DNA of 50,144 nucleotides, taken from an uncultured Lachnospiraceae bacterium. Its GTDB lineage: Bacteria > Bacillota > Clostridia > Lachnospirales > Lachnospiraceae. The position numbers and the translations under genes are program-made. Below are positions 43,401 to 50,144 of the stretch, in pieces. The notes below the pieces were generated by a model, which did no database searches, was not told the origin of the DNA, and was given only the letters and a program-made list of their open reading frames with translations. Where the stretch lies: assembly GCA_946407725.1 (NCBI GenBank), contig CAMJPM010000010.1:1-50144 (forward strand). The letters are read 5' to 3'. Numbering within the stretch: the stretch's first letter is position 1; each line of letters begins with the position of its first letter.

Positions 43401-44363
43401 TATGATATAGTATTTATGGATCATATGATGCCGGGAATGGACGGTATAGAGACTACTGTAAAGATAAGGGAAGAGAGAGACCGTCTGACCGGAGAAGAAA
43501 AAGAAAAGTACGCTGTTCCTGTTATAGCCCTTACAGCCAATGCCATAAAGGGTGTGGAGACTGAATTCCTGAATGCGGGGATGAACGATTATCTTACAAA
43601 GCCCATAGAACTGAAAAGGCTTGAAGAGATAATGAATAAATGGATACCAGAGGAGAAAAAGAGTTCATCGCCAGAGGAGATCAGCAAGGTTTCCGATGCG
43701 GTAAACAGTGCAGCCGCTGTTACCGTAAATATTGACGATCATCCCTATCTTAAGGCGTTAAAGAGCGTTAAGACAGAGATAGGACTTACTAATTCACTGA
43801 ATGATCCGGAGATGTATAAGACCCTCCTGTCATCCTTTATTTCCTCAAATGATCCCGGGATCCTTGAAAAACAGCTTGAAAACCGGGATATAGCGGCCTA
43901 TCAGATATCTGTCCACGCACTGAAGAGTTCTGCGAGATATATAGGGGCGGAGGAGCTCTCGGATCTTGCAAAGGAACAGGAGGATCTGGCCAGAGAGAGA
44001 AATGAGGATGAGATACTCCGTAAAAAGCCGGCAATGGATAAGCTTCTTTTATCAACCCTTGATGAAGTGAGAGAAGCTCTTGAAATCTATAATAAAACCC
44101 AGGGAACGGAGAATAATCTTTCCGAAAATGCAGAAAACCTCACAAAAGAAGAGGGACTACGGCGCTTAAATGAGATCAGTTCACTGCTTAAGGAAATGGA
44201 AAGCGATGATGCAGAGGAAAAGATAGAAGAATTCCTTTCCTTCGGCGGTATCCCCTCAGAGGTTTTATCCGAAACCAGAAAGGCTCTTTCAAATATCAGG
44301 GATTTTGATTATGATGAGGGACTGGATGCCATTGGAAACGCTTTAAGAAGCTGGAATACGTGA
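40470..44363 (+). CDS. Multi-module hybrid sensor histidine kinase with receiver and Hpt domains
   Basis: A 1297-residue membrane kinase for a His-Asp-His phosphorelay. Order: about six membrane helices (33-185); PAS domain (210-340, YSLAFENSNDIIFDYNYI ... RIKDITDEKR); a degenerate GGDEF domain (346-453) in which the active-site motif is replaced by RISEQSFAVYF; a GAF-like region (505-660); HisKA with SSMSHEIRTPMNAIAGF (His about 686); HATPase with N, G1 (DTGIGI) and G2 (GTGLGLAV) boxes; a receiver (930-1055) with FMDHMMPGMDG (Asp about 983) and the conserved Lys (YLTKPIELK); an Hpt domain with HALKSSARYIGA (His about 1148); and an extra 90-residue helical tail. Signal unknown. No DNA-binding output; the double-receiver protein downstream is a candidate partner. 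Confidence 0.93.
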   Translation: MDNHKTFAAVSKARKNNRYLVENDVNMNNLTANVIPWILVAVPLVVILRYLSIFVIPILQLVVFGVVVTAVAVSTVIVNRVSTNTTFNKYFNILALSLGVFAAALLPTVGIWITFILSAIITLFYIDPILTVVTAAFNYVLMLIAMWFRVANWVETRNILGLAGRDQFTVYLAYILGLTIEFLVVVPMLYYIAKTEEEHIIREDNLMAEVRSDEERYSLAFENSNDIIFDYNYINDEFVSFGTFDNHENVKSGVKTVYNEFTATVLNSGKKIYPHDIEKIRFFMEGKLTGPIEFRYHKTEDDDYRWFSVEGQIVYNDETGEAERGVGRIKDITDEKREEQNLLERVARDRVTNFIQWDVGLRLLSQKTADEGINTAASICYIHFNNLREISDSQGRVFLDAVIERIAEIIRSITEETDLRIRISEQSFAVYFNDPMDDVLELFDSRIRESLGAININKGEGGSLDYTLQYFHGLSDLMDSMPMEEKFQMNDNNEVQKENRYFGEIIPFVFNVLQRSKELHSAVDMTLNRISTQFDIDYIHIMERDSSTTLENFSCIGEYDRAPRLGCPFLGRKFNVDKDDFEKTKELLEHESVIRVNSDYFGIIKGDTADFLETLGTSGLLCFLRSEDEIRGCIYYEKNDSSYEWPQELVDALSELSSIIASFILKNMADQASAAKSNFLSSMSHEIRTPMNAIAGFSELILSEKNISEKTRNYAGNIKSSANNLLGIINQILDFSKIESGKFEIIEDDYAMSSLLNDITSIIGVQIAEKPIEFIVNTGHHIPEGLFGDVMRIRQIFINILNNSVKYTDRGEIELKVDWRPKDEESGELVASVRDTGIGIKDEDMPKLFESFMQIDTRRNRGITGTGLGLAVCKNLLNLMDGNIDVRSVYGEGTTFSFSIPQRVVDNTDCNFVYGEAKPEMGVFTLSFVCPEARILVVDDNRVNLEVAKGLISQYGPRVDLASSGNDALTKLKDNEPYDIVFMDHMMPGMDGIETTVKIREERDRLTGEEKEKYAVPVIALTANAIKGVETEFLNAGMNDYLTKPIELKRLEEIMNKWIPEEKKSSSPEEISKVSDAVNSAAAVTVNIDDHPYLKALKSVKTEIGLTNSLNDPEMYKTLLSSFISSNDPGILEKQLENRDIAAYQISVHALKSSARYIGAEELSDLAKEQEDLARERNEDEILRKKPAMDKLLLSTLDEVREALEIYNKTQGTENNLSENAENLTKEEGLRRLNEISSLLKEMESDDAEEKIEEFLSFGGIPSEVLSETRKALSNIRDFDYDEGLDAIGNALRSWNT

Positions 44364-44381
44364 ACCTGAAGTCCGGCGGCA

Positions 44382-44540
44382 TAGTGTAGCGTTTCAATGA
44401 CTTCTTTACTTAAAATACCATCTTGACATCAGCTACTGCGTTGTCGTCGATCGGCGTAGCCCGCTACGCCTCACTCCTCCGCCTTGTATCTGATGCCAAT
44501 CTGGCATTTTAACTAAAAGGGTCATTGAAATGCTCTACTA
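44382..44540 (+). repeat. 159-bp palindromic element (MITE-like or long hairpin)
   Basis: Two 51-nt arms (44382-44432 and 44490-44540) are inverted copies matching at 40 of 51 positions with no gaps, and several mismatches would be G-U pairs in RNA. The 57-nt centre holds its own hairpin GGCGTAG-CCCG-CTACGCC (about 44453-44470). No ORF is present. Long imperfect palindromes of this size between genes are typical of non-autonomous mobile or repeat-family elements, but no second copy occurs in this window. It separates the hybrid kinase from the regulator. Confidence 0.8.
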
Positions 44541-44556
44541 GTTGTTAACAACTGTT

Positions 44557-44585
44557 TTGGCATTTTAATACAGTTATGTTATAAT
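44557..44585 (+). promoter_or_regulatory. Sigma-A promoter of the response regulator gene
   Basis: TTGGCA (44557-44562), 17-bp spacer, perfect TATAAT (44580-44585). It lies just downstream of the palindromic element and predicts a leader of about 38 nt containing GGGAGATGATG before the ATG at 44630. Confidence 0.85.
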
Positions 44586-44629
44586 GTTTTATTGATATGT
44601 TGAGTATTATGAACGGGAGATGATGATTT

Positions 44630-45355
44630 ATGCAGAAAGTTCTTGCGCTTGCTTCGACAATTGATAAAGTAAAGGAATTACAGCGTGGATTTGAAGGGAT
44701 CTATCAGGTTAAAAGCAACCTTCTTACCAATAATATCCTTGCTGAAGTCGGTTCCTTTGTTCCGGAATGTATCGTGGTATATCTGGAAAGTGCCATGCGT
44801 CAGCGTCTTTTCTCCATGATGGATTTCAGGGAGGATGACAGGTTCAGGGAGATTCCCATGCTGCTCATCGCAAATGAGAAGGACAGGGAGGTTTTTGAAG
44901 CAAATATCAAGAACGGAGCCAGCTATCAGCTTCCCGAATACAGCTCCATGGAATCCATAAGGACTGCCATAGACAGGCTTATGGCTGTTTCAGGAATAAA
45001 GAAACACATACTTGTGGTTGATGATGATCTGGTGGCTCTGAAGGTTGTCAAGGGTTATTTGGAAAAGAACTTCAAGGTCACCTGTGTAAAATCAGGGGCA
45101 CAGGCTTTGAAATTCCTGGAGAAGCAGTTCCCGGACTGCATCCTTTTAGACTGTTATATGCCTGAAATGGACGGGCCCACCACCTTAAAGAAGATCAGGA
45201 TAATGGACAGGGGAGGAACGGTACCGGTTGTTTTCCTTACGGGTAATTCGGAGAAAGACATGGTTATGAGAAGTCTGTCCCTTCATCCCAGCGGTTTCTT
45301 ATTAAAGCCGGTCAATCAGAAGGAACTGATAGAAAAATTAAATGAGTTGGTATAA
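44630..45355 (+). CDS. Double-receiver response regulator with N-terminal pseudo-receiver
   Basis: A 241-residue cytosolic protein with no DNA-binding or enzymatic output domain. Residues about 125-241 are a complete receiver: HILVVDDDLVALKVVKGYL (acidic pocket), CILLDCYMPEMDGP (phosphoacceptor Asp), VFLTGNS and LLKPVNQKEL (conserved Lys). Residues 1-115 look like a second receiver fold (VLALASTIDKVKELQRGF, CIVVYLESAM, IPMLLIANEKD) but the phosphoacceptor position and acidic cluster are missing, so it is a pseudo-receiver. Such stand-alone proteins act as phosphorelay shuttles or regulate by protein contact. The hybrid kinase upstream, with its own Hpt domain, is the natural phosphodonor candidate. 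It has its own promoter. Confidence 0.88.
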   Translation: MQKVLALASTIDKVKELQRGFEGIYQVKSNLLTNNILAEVGSFVPECIVVYLESAMRQRLFSMMDFREDDRFREIPMLLIANEKDREVFEANIKNGASYQLPEYSSMESIRTAIDRLMAVSGIKKHILVVDDDLVALKVVKGYLEKNFKVTCVKSGAQALKFLEKQFPDCILLDCYMPEMDGPTTLKKIRIMDRGGTVPVVFLTGNSEKDMVMRSLSLHPSGFLLKPVNQKELIEKLNELV

Positions 45356-45365
45356 AGGTTTGAAA

Positions 45366-46574
45366 ATGAATATTCTTCTTATGGTTTCAGGTTCAATTGC
45401 CGCCTATAAGGCGGCGGACCTGGCACATAGCTTCAAAAAAGCGGGATTCAATGTAAATGTTATCATGACGGAGAATGCCGCTTTCTTTATAAATCCAATA
45501 ACATTTGAAACCCTTACGGGAAATAAATGCATAATAGATACCTTTGACAGGGATTTTGATTTCAAGGTCGAGCATGTGAGCCTTGCAAAGGCCGCCGATC
45601 TTGTAATGGTGGCTCCCGCTTCTGCAGATATCATCGGAAAAATAGCAAACGGTATTGCAGACGACATGGCAACTACCACCATAATGGCCGCCGGCTGTCC
45701 GAAGATCATTGCTCCGGCAATGAATACGGCCATGTATGAGAATCCCATTGTCCAGGATAACCTTAATAAGCTTAAGCACTACGGATACACTGTCATGGAG
45801 CCGGCTTTAGGACTTCTGGCCTGCGGTGACGAAGGAAAGGGAAAGCTCCCTCCGGTAGAAGATCTGTTTTCAGCGGCCATGAGGGAAATAAGACACGAAC
45901 ATGACATGCCCGGTAAAAAAGTACTGATAACTGCAGGTCCCACCTGTGAAGCCATAGATCCCGTAAGGTATATTACAAACCATTCCTCCGGGAAAATGGG
46001 CTATGCCCTTGCGGAGGCAGCAGCCGACAGGGGGGCAATGGTCACCCTGGTATCCGGGCCTGTGGCGCTTTCAAAGCCATATGGTGTTGAAAGAGTTGAT
46101 ATTTTTTCTGCGGATGAAATGGCGCGGGAGGTATTTAAGAGGCAGGAGGAACAGGATATATTCATATTTGCTGCCGCAGTGGCAGACTTTAAGCCGCTTA
46201 ATACAGCAGATCATAAGATAAAAAAGAAGGACGGGGAAACACCGGTCATCAATCTTGGACGTACTGTTGATATCCTTGATACTGTAGGACACAGTGCCGG
46301 AAAAGGAAAGTATATCTGCGGCTTTGCAATGGAGACCGAAGACCTGCTTAAAAACGCTAAAGAGAAGCTCCTTAAGAAAAATGCGGATATGATCTGCGCC
46401 AATTCCCTCCGGGATGAAGGCACCGGGTTTAAGTCCGACACCAACAGGATCACTCTCATCAGGAAAAACGGGAATAAGGAGTTGCCTTTCTTAACAAAGA
46501 CAGAGCTTTCAGATCTTATACTGGATGAGATAGTAAGTGATATTTCCGGAAACAATGGGGCAGGAGAGTTTTAA
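45366..46574 (+). CDS. coaBC: Bifunctional phosphopantothenoylcysteine decarboxylase / phosphopantothenate-cysteine ligase
   Basis: Cytosolic coenzyme A biosynthesis enzyme, 402 residues. The CoaC part (about 1-180) begins MNILLMVSGSIAAYKAADL, carries the active-site His in VEHVSLAKAADLVMVAPASADIIGKIANG, then APAMNTAMYENP and the flap cysteine in LLACGDEGKGKLP. The CoaB part begins KKVLITAGPTCEAIDPVRYITNHSSGKMGYALAE, with AAVADFKP and the lysine motif HKIKKKDG. ATG 45366 is chosen: AAAGG is 7 nt upstream and the conserved strand starts there; the in-frame ATG at 45342 would only add residues overlapping the previous gene. Full length and intact; 3 bp separate it from topB. Confidence 0.97.
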   Translation: MNILLMVSGSIAAYKAADLAHSFKKAGFNVNVIMTENAAFFINPITFETLTGNKCIIDTFDRDFDFKVEHVSLAKAADLVMVAPASADIIGKIANGIADDMATTTIMAAGCPKIIAPAMNTAMYENPIVQDNLNKLKHYGYTVMEPALGLLACGDEGKGKLPPVEDLFSAAMREIRHEHDMPGKKVLITAGPTCEAIDPVRYITNHSSGKMGYALAEAAADRGAMVTLVSGPVALSKPYGVERVDIFSADEMAREVFKRQEEQDIFIFAAAVADFKPLNTADHKIKKKDGETPVINLGRTVDILDTVGHSAGKGKYICGFAMETEDLLKNAKEKLLKKNADMICANSLRDEGTGFKSDTNRITLIRKNGNKELPFLTKTELSDLILDEIVSDISGNNGAGEF

Positions 46575-46577
46575 GCC

Positions 46578-48596
46578 ATGGGAAAAACTCTTGTTATAAC
46601 GGAAAAACCCAGCGTCGCCCGGGAATACGCCGACATTCTGAAGGTAAAGGGCAGGAATGACGGTTACATAGAAAACGAAGCATACTGTATTACATGGTGC
46701 GTCGGTCATCTTGTGGAGATGTGCTATCCCGACAGATATGATGAGAAGTACAAAAAATGGCGGATGGAGGATCTGCCTTTTTTACCGGAAAAATACAGGT
46801 ATGAGGTCATAGGAAACGTAAAAAAGCAATACGAGACAGTTAAAAGGATGCTTCACAGGGAGGATATTGAAACTGTTCTGTGGGCAGGGGACTCCGGACG
46901 GGAAGGACAGGTCATAGAAGAACTCATCCGCCGCACCGGCGGTGTCCGTAAGGGTATCATTGAAAAGAGGGTATGGATAGACTCCACCACGGAGGAGGAG
47001 ATAATCCGTGGGATCAATGAGGCCAGACCCTACAGTGACTACGACAATCTGTCAAATGCCGGTATCATGAGGGGGATAGAGGATTACTCCATGGGGATAA
47101 ATTTCTCCAGAGCCCTCTCTGTCAAATACGGAAAGCTCCTTAATGACGCCGCGGGTACAAAGAAGTATTCAGCCATAGCGGTAGGCCGGGTAATGACCTG
47201 TGTTCTCGGAATGGTGGTAAGGCGTGAGAGGGAGATAAGAAATTTCAAAGAAACCGTATTCTACCGCATTACCGGTACCTTCGGGACTGACGGCGGAGAA
47301 TATACCGGAGAGTGGAAAGCGACAGAGGGATCAGCTCACCATCTGTCCGGGGAAATATACAATGAAAAAGGTTTTCTGAAAAAAGAGGACGCAGCAGGCT
47401 TTATTGAAGCTCTTAAGGCAAATAAAGAGGCGTCGGTAAAGGAGATAAAAAAGACAGATGAGAAGAAAAGACCGCCGCTGCTCTTTAATCTGGCGGAGCT
47501 GCAGGCGGCCTGTTCAAAGCGTTTTCACATAAGTCCGGATGAGACATTGAAAATAGCACAGGAGCTCTATGAAAAGAAGCTTACCACCTATCCCAGAACC
47601 GATGCCCGGGTGCTCACAAAAGCGGTTGCCGGGGAGATCATAAAAAACCTGAAGGGGATAAAAAACTATACTCCGGTTACAGGCTTTGCGGAAAAGATCA
47701 TCGAAGAGAAGCTGTATCAGAACATAAATAAAAAGCCCTATACGGATGACAGCAAGGTGACAGATCACTATGCCATCATTCCCACCGGGAACTTAAGCGA
47801 ATACAATAAATTGAACGATCTTTGCAAAAAAGTGTACGATATGATAGTAAGGCGTTTCCTTTCCATCTTTTATCCACCTGCTGTATTTAAGAAGGTAAGC
47901 CTTGCGACGCAAGTTGTACTTGAAAACAGCGAAGAGTGTTTTTACACCTCCTCAAAGGTGCTGACAGAGCCGGGATTTTATGAGATAACGGGACAGGACA
48001 AGGCAAAGCCCGGGGATAAGAATGGTAAGGACGTTAAGGAAGCTTCCGATGAAGACAATGAAGAGGAAGAGGAATCCTGCGGAGATCTTATGGCTCTTCT
48101 GCCGGTCTTAAAAAAGGGACTTGCGGTTGAAACAAAAGCCTTTAATATAAAGGAAGGAAAGACCAGCCCGCCGAAGCGCTATACCACAGGCTCCATGATA
48201 CTTGCCATGGAAAACGCAGGACAGCTCATAGAAGATGAGGAGCTTCGTTCCCAGATAAAGGGAGCAGGGATCGGTACCAGTGCCACCAGGGCCGGAATAC
48301 TTGAAAAGCTTGTGAATATAAGCTATCTTTCCCTCAATAAAAAGAATCAGATCCTGACTCCCAGCAAAATGGGGGAGATGATATTTGAAGTGGTGTTCTG
48401 CACCATGCCGGGGATGCTAAATCCCGATATGACAGCAAGCTGGGAAAAGGGCCTGTCCAAAGTGGAAAAAGGTGAGCTTGATCCAAAAGAGTACAGGCAG
48501 ACACTTGACAGATATGTGGCGAAATATGTGGAGTCAGTTAAGAGCAGGAATTTAAGTGATGAATTGAGGAAACGGTTTTCCGCCATAGGCAGATAG
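46578..48596 (+). CDS. topB: DNA topoisomerase III (type IA)
   Basis: A 672-residue type IA topoisomerase that relaxes and decatenates DNA by single-strand passage. The Toprim domain starts GKTLVITEKPSVAREYADIL, with VGHLVEMCYP and WAGDSGREGQ. The catalytic tyrosine is Tyr338 in KKLTTYPRTDARVL. Other landmarks: RVMTCVLGMVVRRERE, VTDHYAIIPTGN, SPPKRYTTGSMILAMENAG, GIGTSATRAGILEKLV and YLSLNKKNQILTPSKMGE. No C-terminal zinc fingers are present, usual for this group. An acidic insertion (EASDEDNEEEEESCGD) lies near residue 490. It follows coaBC by 3 bp, and the next gene starts 7 bp later, so it sits mid-operon. Chromosomal context, with no conjugation genes nearby, argues against an ICE-borne copy. 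Confidence 0.95.
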   Translation: MGKTLVITEKPSVAREYADILKVKGRNDGYIENEAYCITWCVGHLVEMCYPDRYDEKYKKWRMEDLPFLPEKYRYEVIGNVKKQYETVKRMLHREDIETVLWAGDSGREGQVIEELIRRTGGVRKGIIEKRVWIDSTTEEEIIRGINEARPYSDYDNLSNAGIMRGIEDYSMGINFSRALSVKYGKLLNDAAGTKKYSAIAVGRVMTCVLGMVVRREREIRNFKETVFYRITGTFGTDGGEYTGEWKATEGSAHHLSGEIYNEKGFLKKEDAAGFIEALKANKEASVKEIKKTDEKKRPPLLFNLAELQAACSKRFHISPDETLKIAQELYEKKLTTYPRTDARVLTKAVAGEIIKNLKGIKNYTPVTGFAEKIIEEKLYQNINKKPYTDDSKVTDHYAIIPTGNLSEYNKLNDLCKKVYDMIVRRFLSIFYPPAVFKKVSLATQVVLENSEECFYTSSKVLTEPGFYEITGQDKAKPGDKNGKDVKEASDEDNEEEEESCGDLMALLPVLKKGLAVETKAFNIKEGKTSPPKRYTTGSMILAMENAGQLIEDEELRSQIKGAGIGTSATRAGILEKLVNISYLSLNKKNQILTPSKMGEMIFEVVFCTMPGMLNPDMTASWEKGLSKVEKGELDPKEYRQTLDRYVAKYVESVKSRNLSDELRKRFSAIGR

Positions 48597-48603
48597 GACA
48601 GGC

Positions 48604-49185
48604 ATGATGGAATCAGCAAACAAAAAACCGGAAAAAGGGGAAAGGGGGTATTTAGACTCCCAGCATTCATCCTCGCTCATAAGATTTCTGCTGTTCGGAG
48701 CGGTTACTCTGATTCTGGCCTTATGCACATGGATTATTTTCCCACAATACGGAATGGTGTTTCTCGTTCTTGCTGTGATCTCTGCTGTGCCCACGGCAAT
48801 GGCAGCGGTGAACCTCATTATGTTTTTCAGGTTTAAGTCCATTTCGGAAGAGGATTATGGGGAAATAGAGGAGTTTAAGGGGAACGCCCTGATTTTTTAT
48901 GATTCTGTGATCACAACCACGGAGCGCTCCTATTATGCACCCTGTATAGCGGTATTAAATAAAAATACCTGTGTATATCTGCCCTCCGGCGCAGAGAATG
49001 ATAAGGAGCTTATCCGGCATCTTACCCTCATGGGAAAAAAGAACGGATTTAAGGAATGGAATTTCAAGGTTTTTCATACTAAGGAAGAGCTGCTTAAAAG
49101 ACTAAAATATTTAGGAGACCAGAATATAAAGGTGTTGAGGACAGATGAAGATATGATAAGGCTTATCGGAAATCTGTCACTGTAG
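48604..49185 (+). CDS. Uncharacterised membrane protein with soluble C-terminal domain
   Basis: A 193-residue protein. A charged N-terminus (KKPEKGERGYLDSQHSS) precedes two membrane helices (LIRFLLFGAVTLILALCTWIIFP and MVFLVLAVISAVPTAMAAVNLIMFF). A soluble alpha/beta domain of about 115 residues follows (GNALIFYDSVITTTERSYYAPCIAVL, KELIRHLTLMGKKNGFKEWNFKVFHTKEELLKRLKYL). I know no function; proteins of this layout are seen in Lachnospiraceae. It starts 7 bp after topB and ends 4 bp before the next gene, so it belongs to the coaBC-topB operon. The ATG has AGGACAGGC upstream, a weak ribosome binding site. Confidence 0.75.
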   Translation: MMESANKKPEKGERGYLDSQHSSSLIRFLLFGAVTLILALCTWIIFPQYGMVFLVLAVISAVPTAMAAVNLIMFFRFKSISEEDYGEIEEFKGNALIFYDSVITTTERSYYAPCIAVLNKNTCVYLPSGAENDKELIRHLTLMGKKNGFKEWNFKVFHTKEELLKRLKYLGDQNIKVLRTDEDMIRLIGNLSL

Positions 49186-49189
49186 TAGA

Positions 49190-50095
49190 ATGAAAAAAAC
49201 GAGTGTAGTCTTATTAATTTTACTTAGCTTTGTGCTGGCGGCGATGATGGCTGTTCTCTGTGCCAGGATAATCGGAGAGATGAAGAAGGGACAGAGTGCT
49301 GATGAAAGCAGCACGGCTGCGGTATCAGAGGAAGCTTACGCTCCTTCGGAGGCTCCGGCTGAAGAGCAGGCCGGGGAGGATGGAGCGGAGGTCGCGGAGG
49401 GTGCCGGAGAAACAGGGGAAATTGCTGAAACGGTTCCCGAAGCTGCACCGGAAGCTGCACCGGAAGCATTTCCGGAACTGGTTCCGGAAGCGGCTCCGGA
49501 AGGGGCAGAAAATCCGGCTCCGGAAGGGACCCCGGAGGAAGCTCCCGTAGCGGAGGAAAGCGCTCCCGCAGAGGATTTCGGCCATTTTCTTAATGACCCC
49601 ATAGTTTTTTCCTTTGATGATTATTCAAATGATATCTGGAACGGCGCATACAGTCTTCCCGACGGCTCCAGGCGTGAAGCCCTTTTGCCGGTGATGATCG
49701 ATTCCGGAGATGGCAGCAGGATACTGGCGGACGGCTACAGAAAGATAGTCTGTGTGGCGGAAAGCGAAGGTGAGCTTCTTCCCTACGCGCTTACCGGAGA
49801 TACTGCCGATGATAATGCTATTCTTTGTTATTCCAGCTTTATAGAGGTAAAGGATCTCCTTGCTTCCTCCGGATGGATGGAGGATGAAGGGGACGGCGGA
49901 ATGGATGAAGGAATGCTCACAGCTCTTGGCAATATCCCTCTTGCAACGGAAAAACTCGTCTATATCGGGGAAAAAGATGGGTATCATTTATTCAGATACG
50001 GATCGGATCCGTCCACGGATTTATATGAGCTCTACGATCTGTTTTCCGGGTTTGCTTATGAGGGGGATTCCGTGGAGTATGTACTGATATTGTAA
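49190..50095 (+). CDS. Membrane-anchored protein with Pro/Glu/Ala-rich stalk
   Basis: A 301-residue protein. A signal/anchor helix (VVLLILLSFVLAAMMAVLCARII) is followed by a low-complexity stalk of about 110 residues built from PEAAPE, PEGAE and similar units, which could span the cell wall. A globular C-terminal domain of about 170 residues follows (IVFSFDDYSNDIWNGAYSLPDGS, KLVYIGEKDGYHLFRYG, FAYEGDSVEYVLIL). No lipobox cysteine at a cleavage site and no LPXTG were seen, so it is probably an uncleaved N-terminal anchor. Function unknown. It follows the previous gene by 4 bp and has only a weak ribosome binding site, consistent with coupling. Its TAA stop lies within a copy of the short interspersed repeat. 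Confidence 0.75.
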   Translation: MKKTSVVLLILLSFVLAAMMAVLCARIIGEMKKGQSADESSTAAVSEEAYAPSEAPAEEQAGEDGAEVAEGAGETGEIAETVPEAAPEAAPEAFPELVPEAAPEGAENPAPEGTPEEAPVAEESAPAEDFGHFLNDPIVFSFDDYSNDIWNGAYSLPDGSRREALLPVMIDSGDGSRILADGYRKIVCVAESEGELLPYALTGDTADDNAILCYSSFIEVKDLLASSGWMEDEGDGGMDEGMLTALGNIPLATEKLVYIGEKDGYHLFRYGSDPSTDLYELYDLFSGFAYEGDSVEYVLIL

Positions 50096-50144
50096 CTATT
50101 CAGAACCCCCTGTGATATGACCATATTTTTCAACGAAAACTTGT
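50093..50144 (+). repeat. Interspersed repeat copy at the right edge (may continue outside window)
   Basis: Begins TAACTATTCAGAACCCCC and continues CTGTGATATGACC, matching the 40414 copy over most of 27 positions. The TAA is also the stop codon of the preceding gene. The rest of the element, if any, lies beyond the window. Confidence 0.6.

Noticed and set aside
45342..45365. Longer start for coaBC overlapping the regulator gene
   Set aside because: The ribosome binding site AAAGG and the conserved first strand both support ATG 45366.
49325..49602. Minus-strand ORFs opposite the Pro/Glu/Ala-rich stalk
   Set aside because: Repeated codons create long open frames on the opposite strand; none has a ribosome binding site.

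Overview
The window looks like a chromosome segment of a motile, anaerobic, low-to-mid GC Bacillota of class Clostridia. The best fit is a Lachnospiraceae (Butyrivibrio-like) gut or rumen bacterium. This rests on a one-piece pyruvate:ferredoxin oxidoreductase, an AgrC/LytTR-type two-component pair, a secreted GH3 glycosidase, a SEDS/class B PBP pair, GerW (YtfJ) with its DUF2953 partner, a flagellar gene behind a textbook sigma-28 promoter, and strong AGGAGG ribosome binding sites. Taxonomy is inferred from gene content only.

Layout. 1-4.8 kb: the 3' end of a chemoreceptor and nifJ, followed by about 240 bp packed with perfect hairpins. 4.8-7.2 kb (minus strand): a small ORF, an AgrC-like kinase and its LytTR regulator. 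The regulator has a shortened receiver and appears to have a leaderless mRNA. 7.4-12.5 kb: an unrecognised 564-residue protein and a SWIM/SNF2 helicase-like ATPase. 12.5-20.6 kb: a tandem hairpin repeat, a secreted GH3 enzyme, a Uma2-type nuclease and a secreted M6 metalloprotease. 20.7-21.7 kb: a sigma-28 promoter and a FliD-like protein. 21.7-27.3 kb: rpsU, a NusG-II protein, a Gx transporter, ruvAB, zapA and a U32 protein split into two overlapping ORFs. 27.3-30.1 kb: a SEDS glycosyltransferase and a penicillin-binding protein. 30.1-31.2 kb (minus): an HD-GYP protein whose HD histidine is tyrosine. 31.3-34.2 kb: a small protein, a DUF2953 protein, GerW-like and CapA-like genes in a tightly overlapping operon. 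34.2-39.5 kb: an AT-rich surface-glycan cassette (two polytopic membrane proteins, a GT4 glycosyltransferase, a DegT aminotransferase) ending just before a tRNA-Ala(GGC). 39.8-45.4 kb: a membrane protein, a seven-module hybrid histidine kinase and a response regulator with an N-terminal pseudo-receiver. 45.4-50.1 kb: coaBC, topB and two envelope-associated proteins of unknown function.

How parts fit together. Secreted hydrolases (GH3, M6) and motility/chemotaxis genes suggest a polymer-degrading, swimming lifestyle with PFOR-based fermentation. Signalling genes are dense: MCP, AgrC/LytTR, HD-GYP, hybrid kinase and a double-receiver regulator. RuvAB, topB and the SNF2 protein cover DNA processing. 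The SEDS/PBP pair and ZapA cover envelope growth and division.

The most unusual material is not a new operon. It is (i) several structured intergenic elements made of perfect palindromes, some repeated, one with a covarying base pair; (ii) protein variants: the receiver lacking helix alpha-1, the YD-for-HD phosphodiesterase, the split U32 protein and the degenerate GGDEF inside the hybrid kinase; and (iii) two genes whose promoters leave essentially no 5' leader. I found no CRISPR array, insertion sequence, prophage or rRNA.
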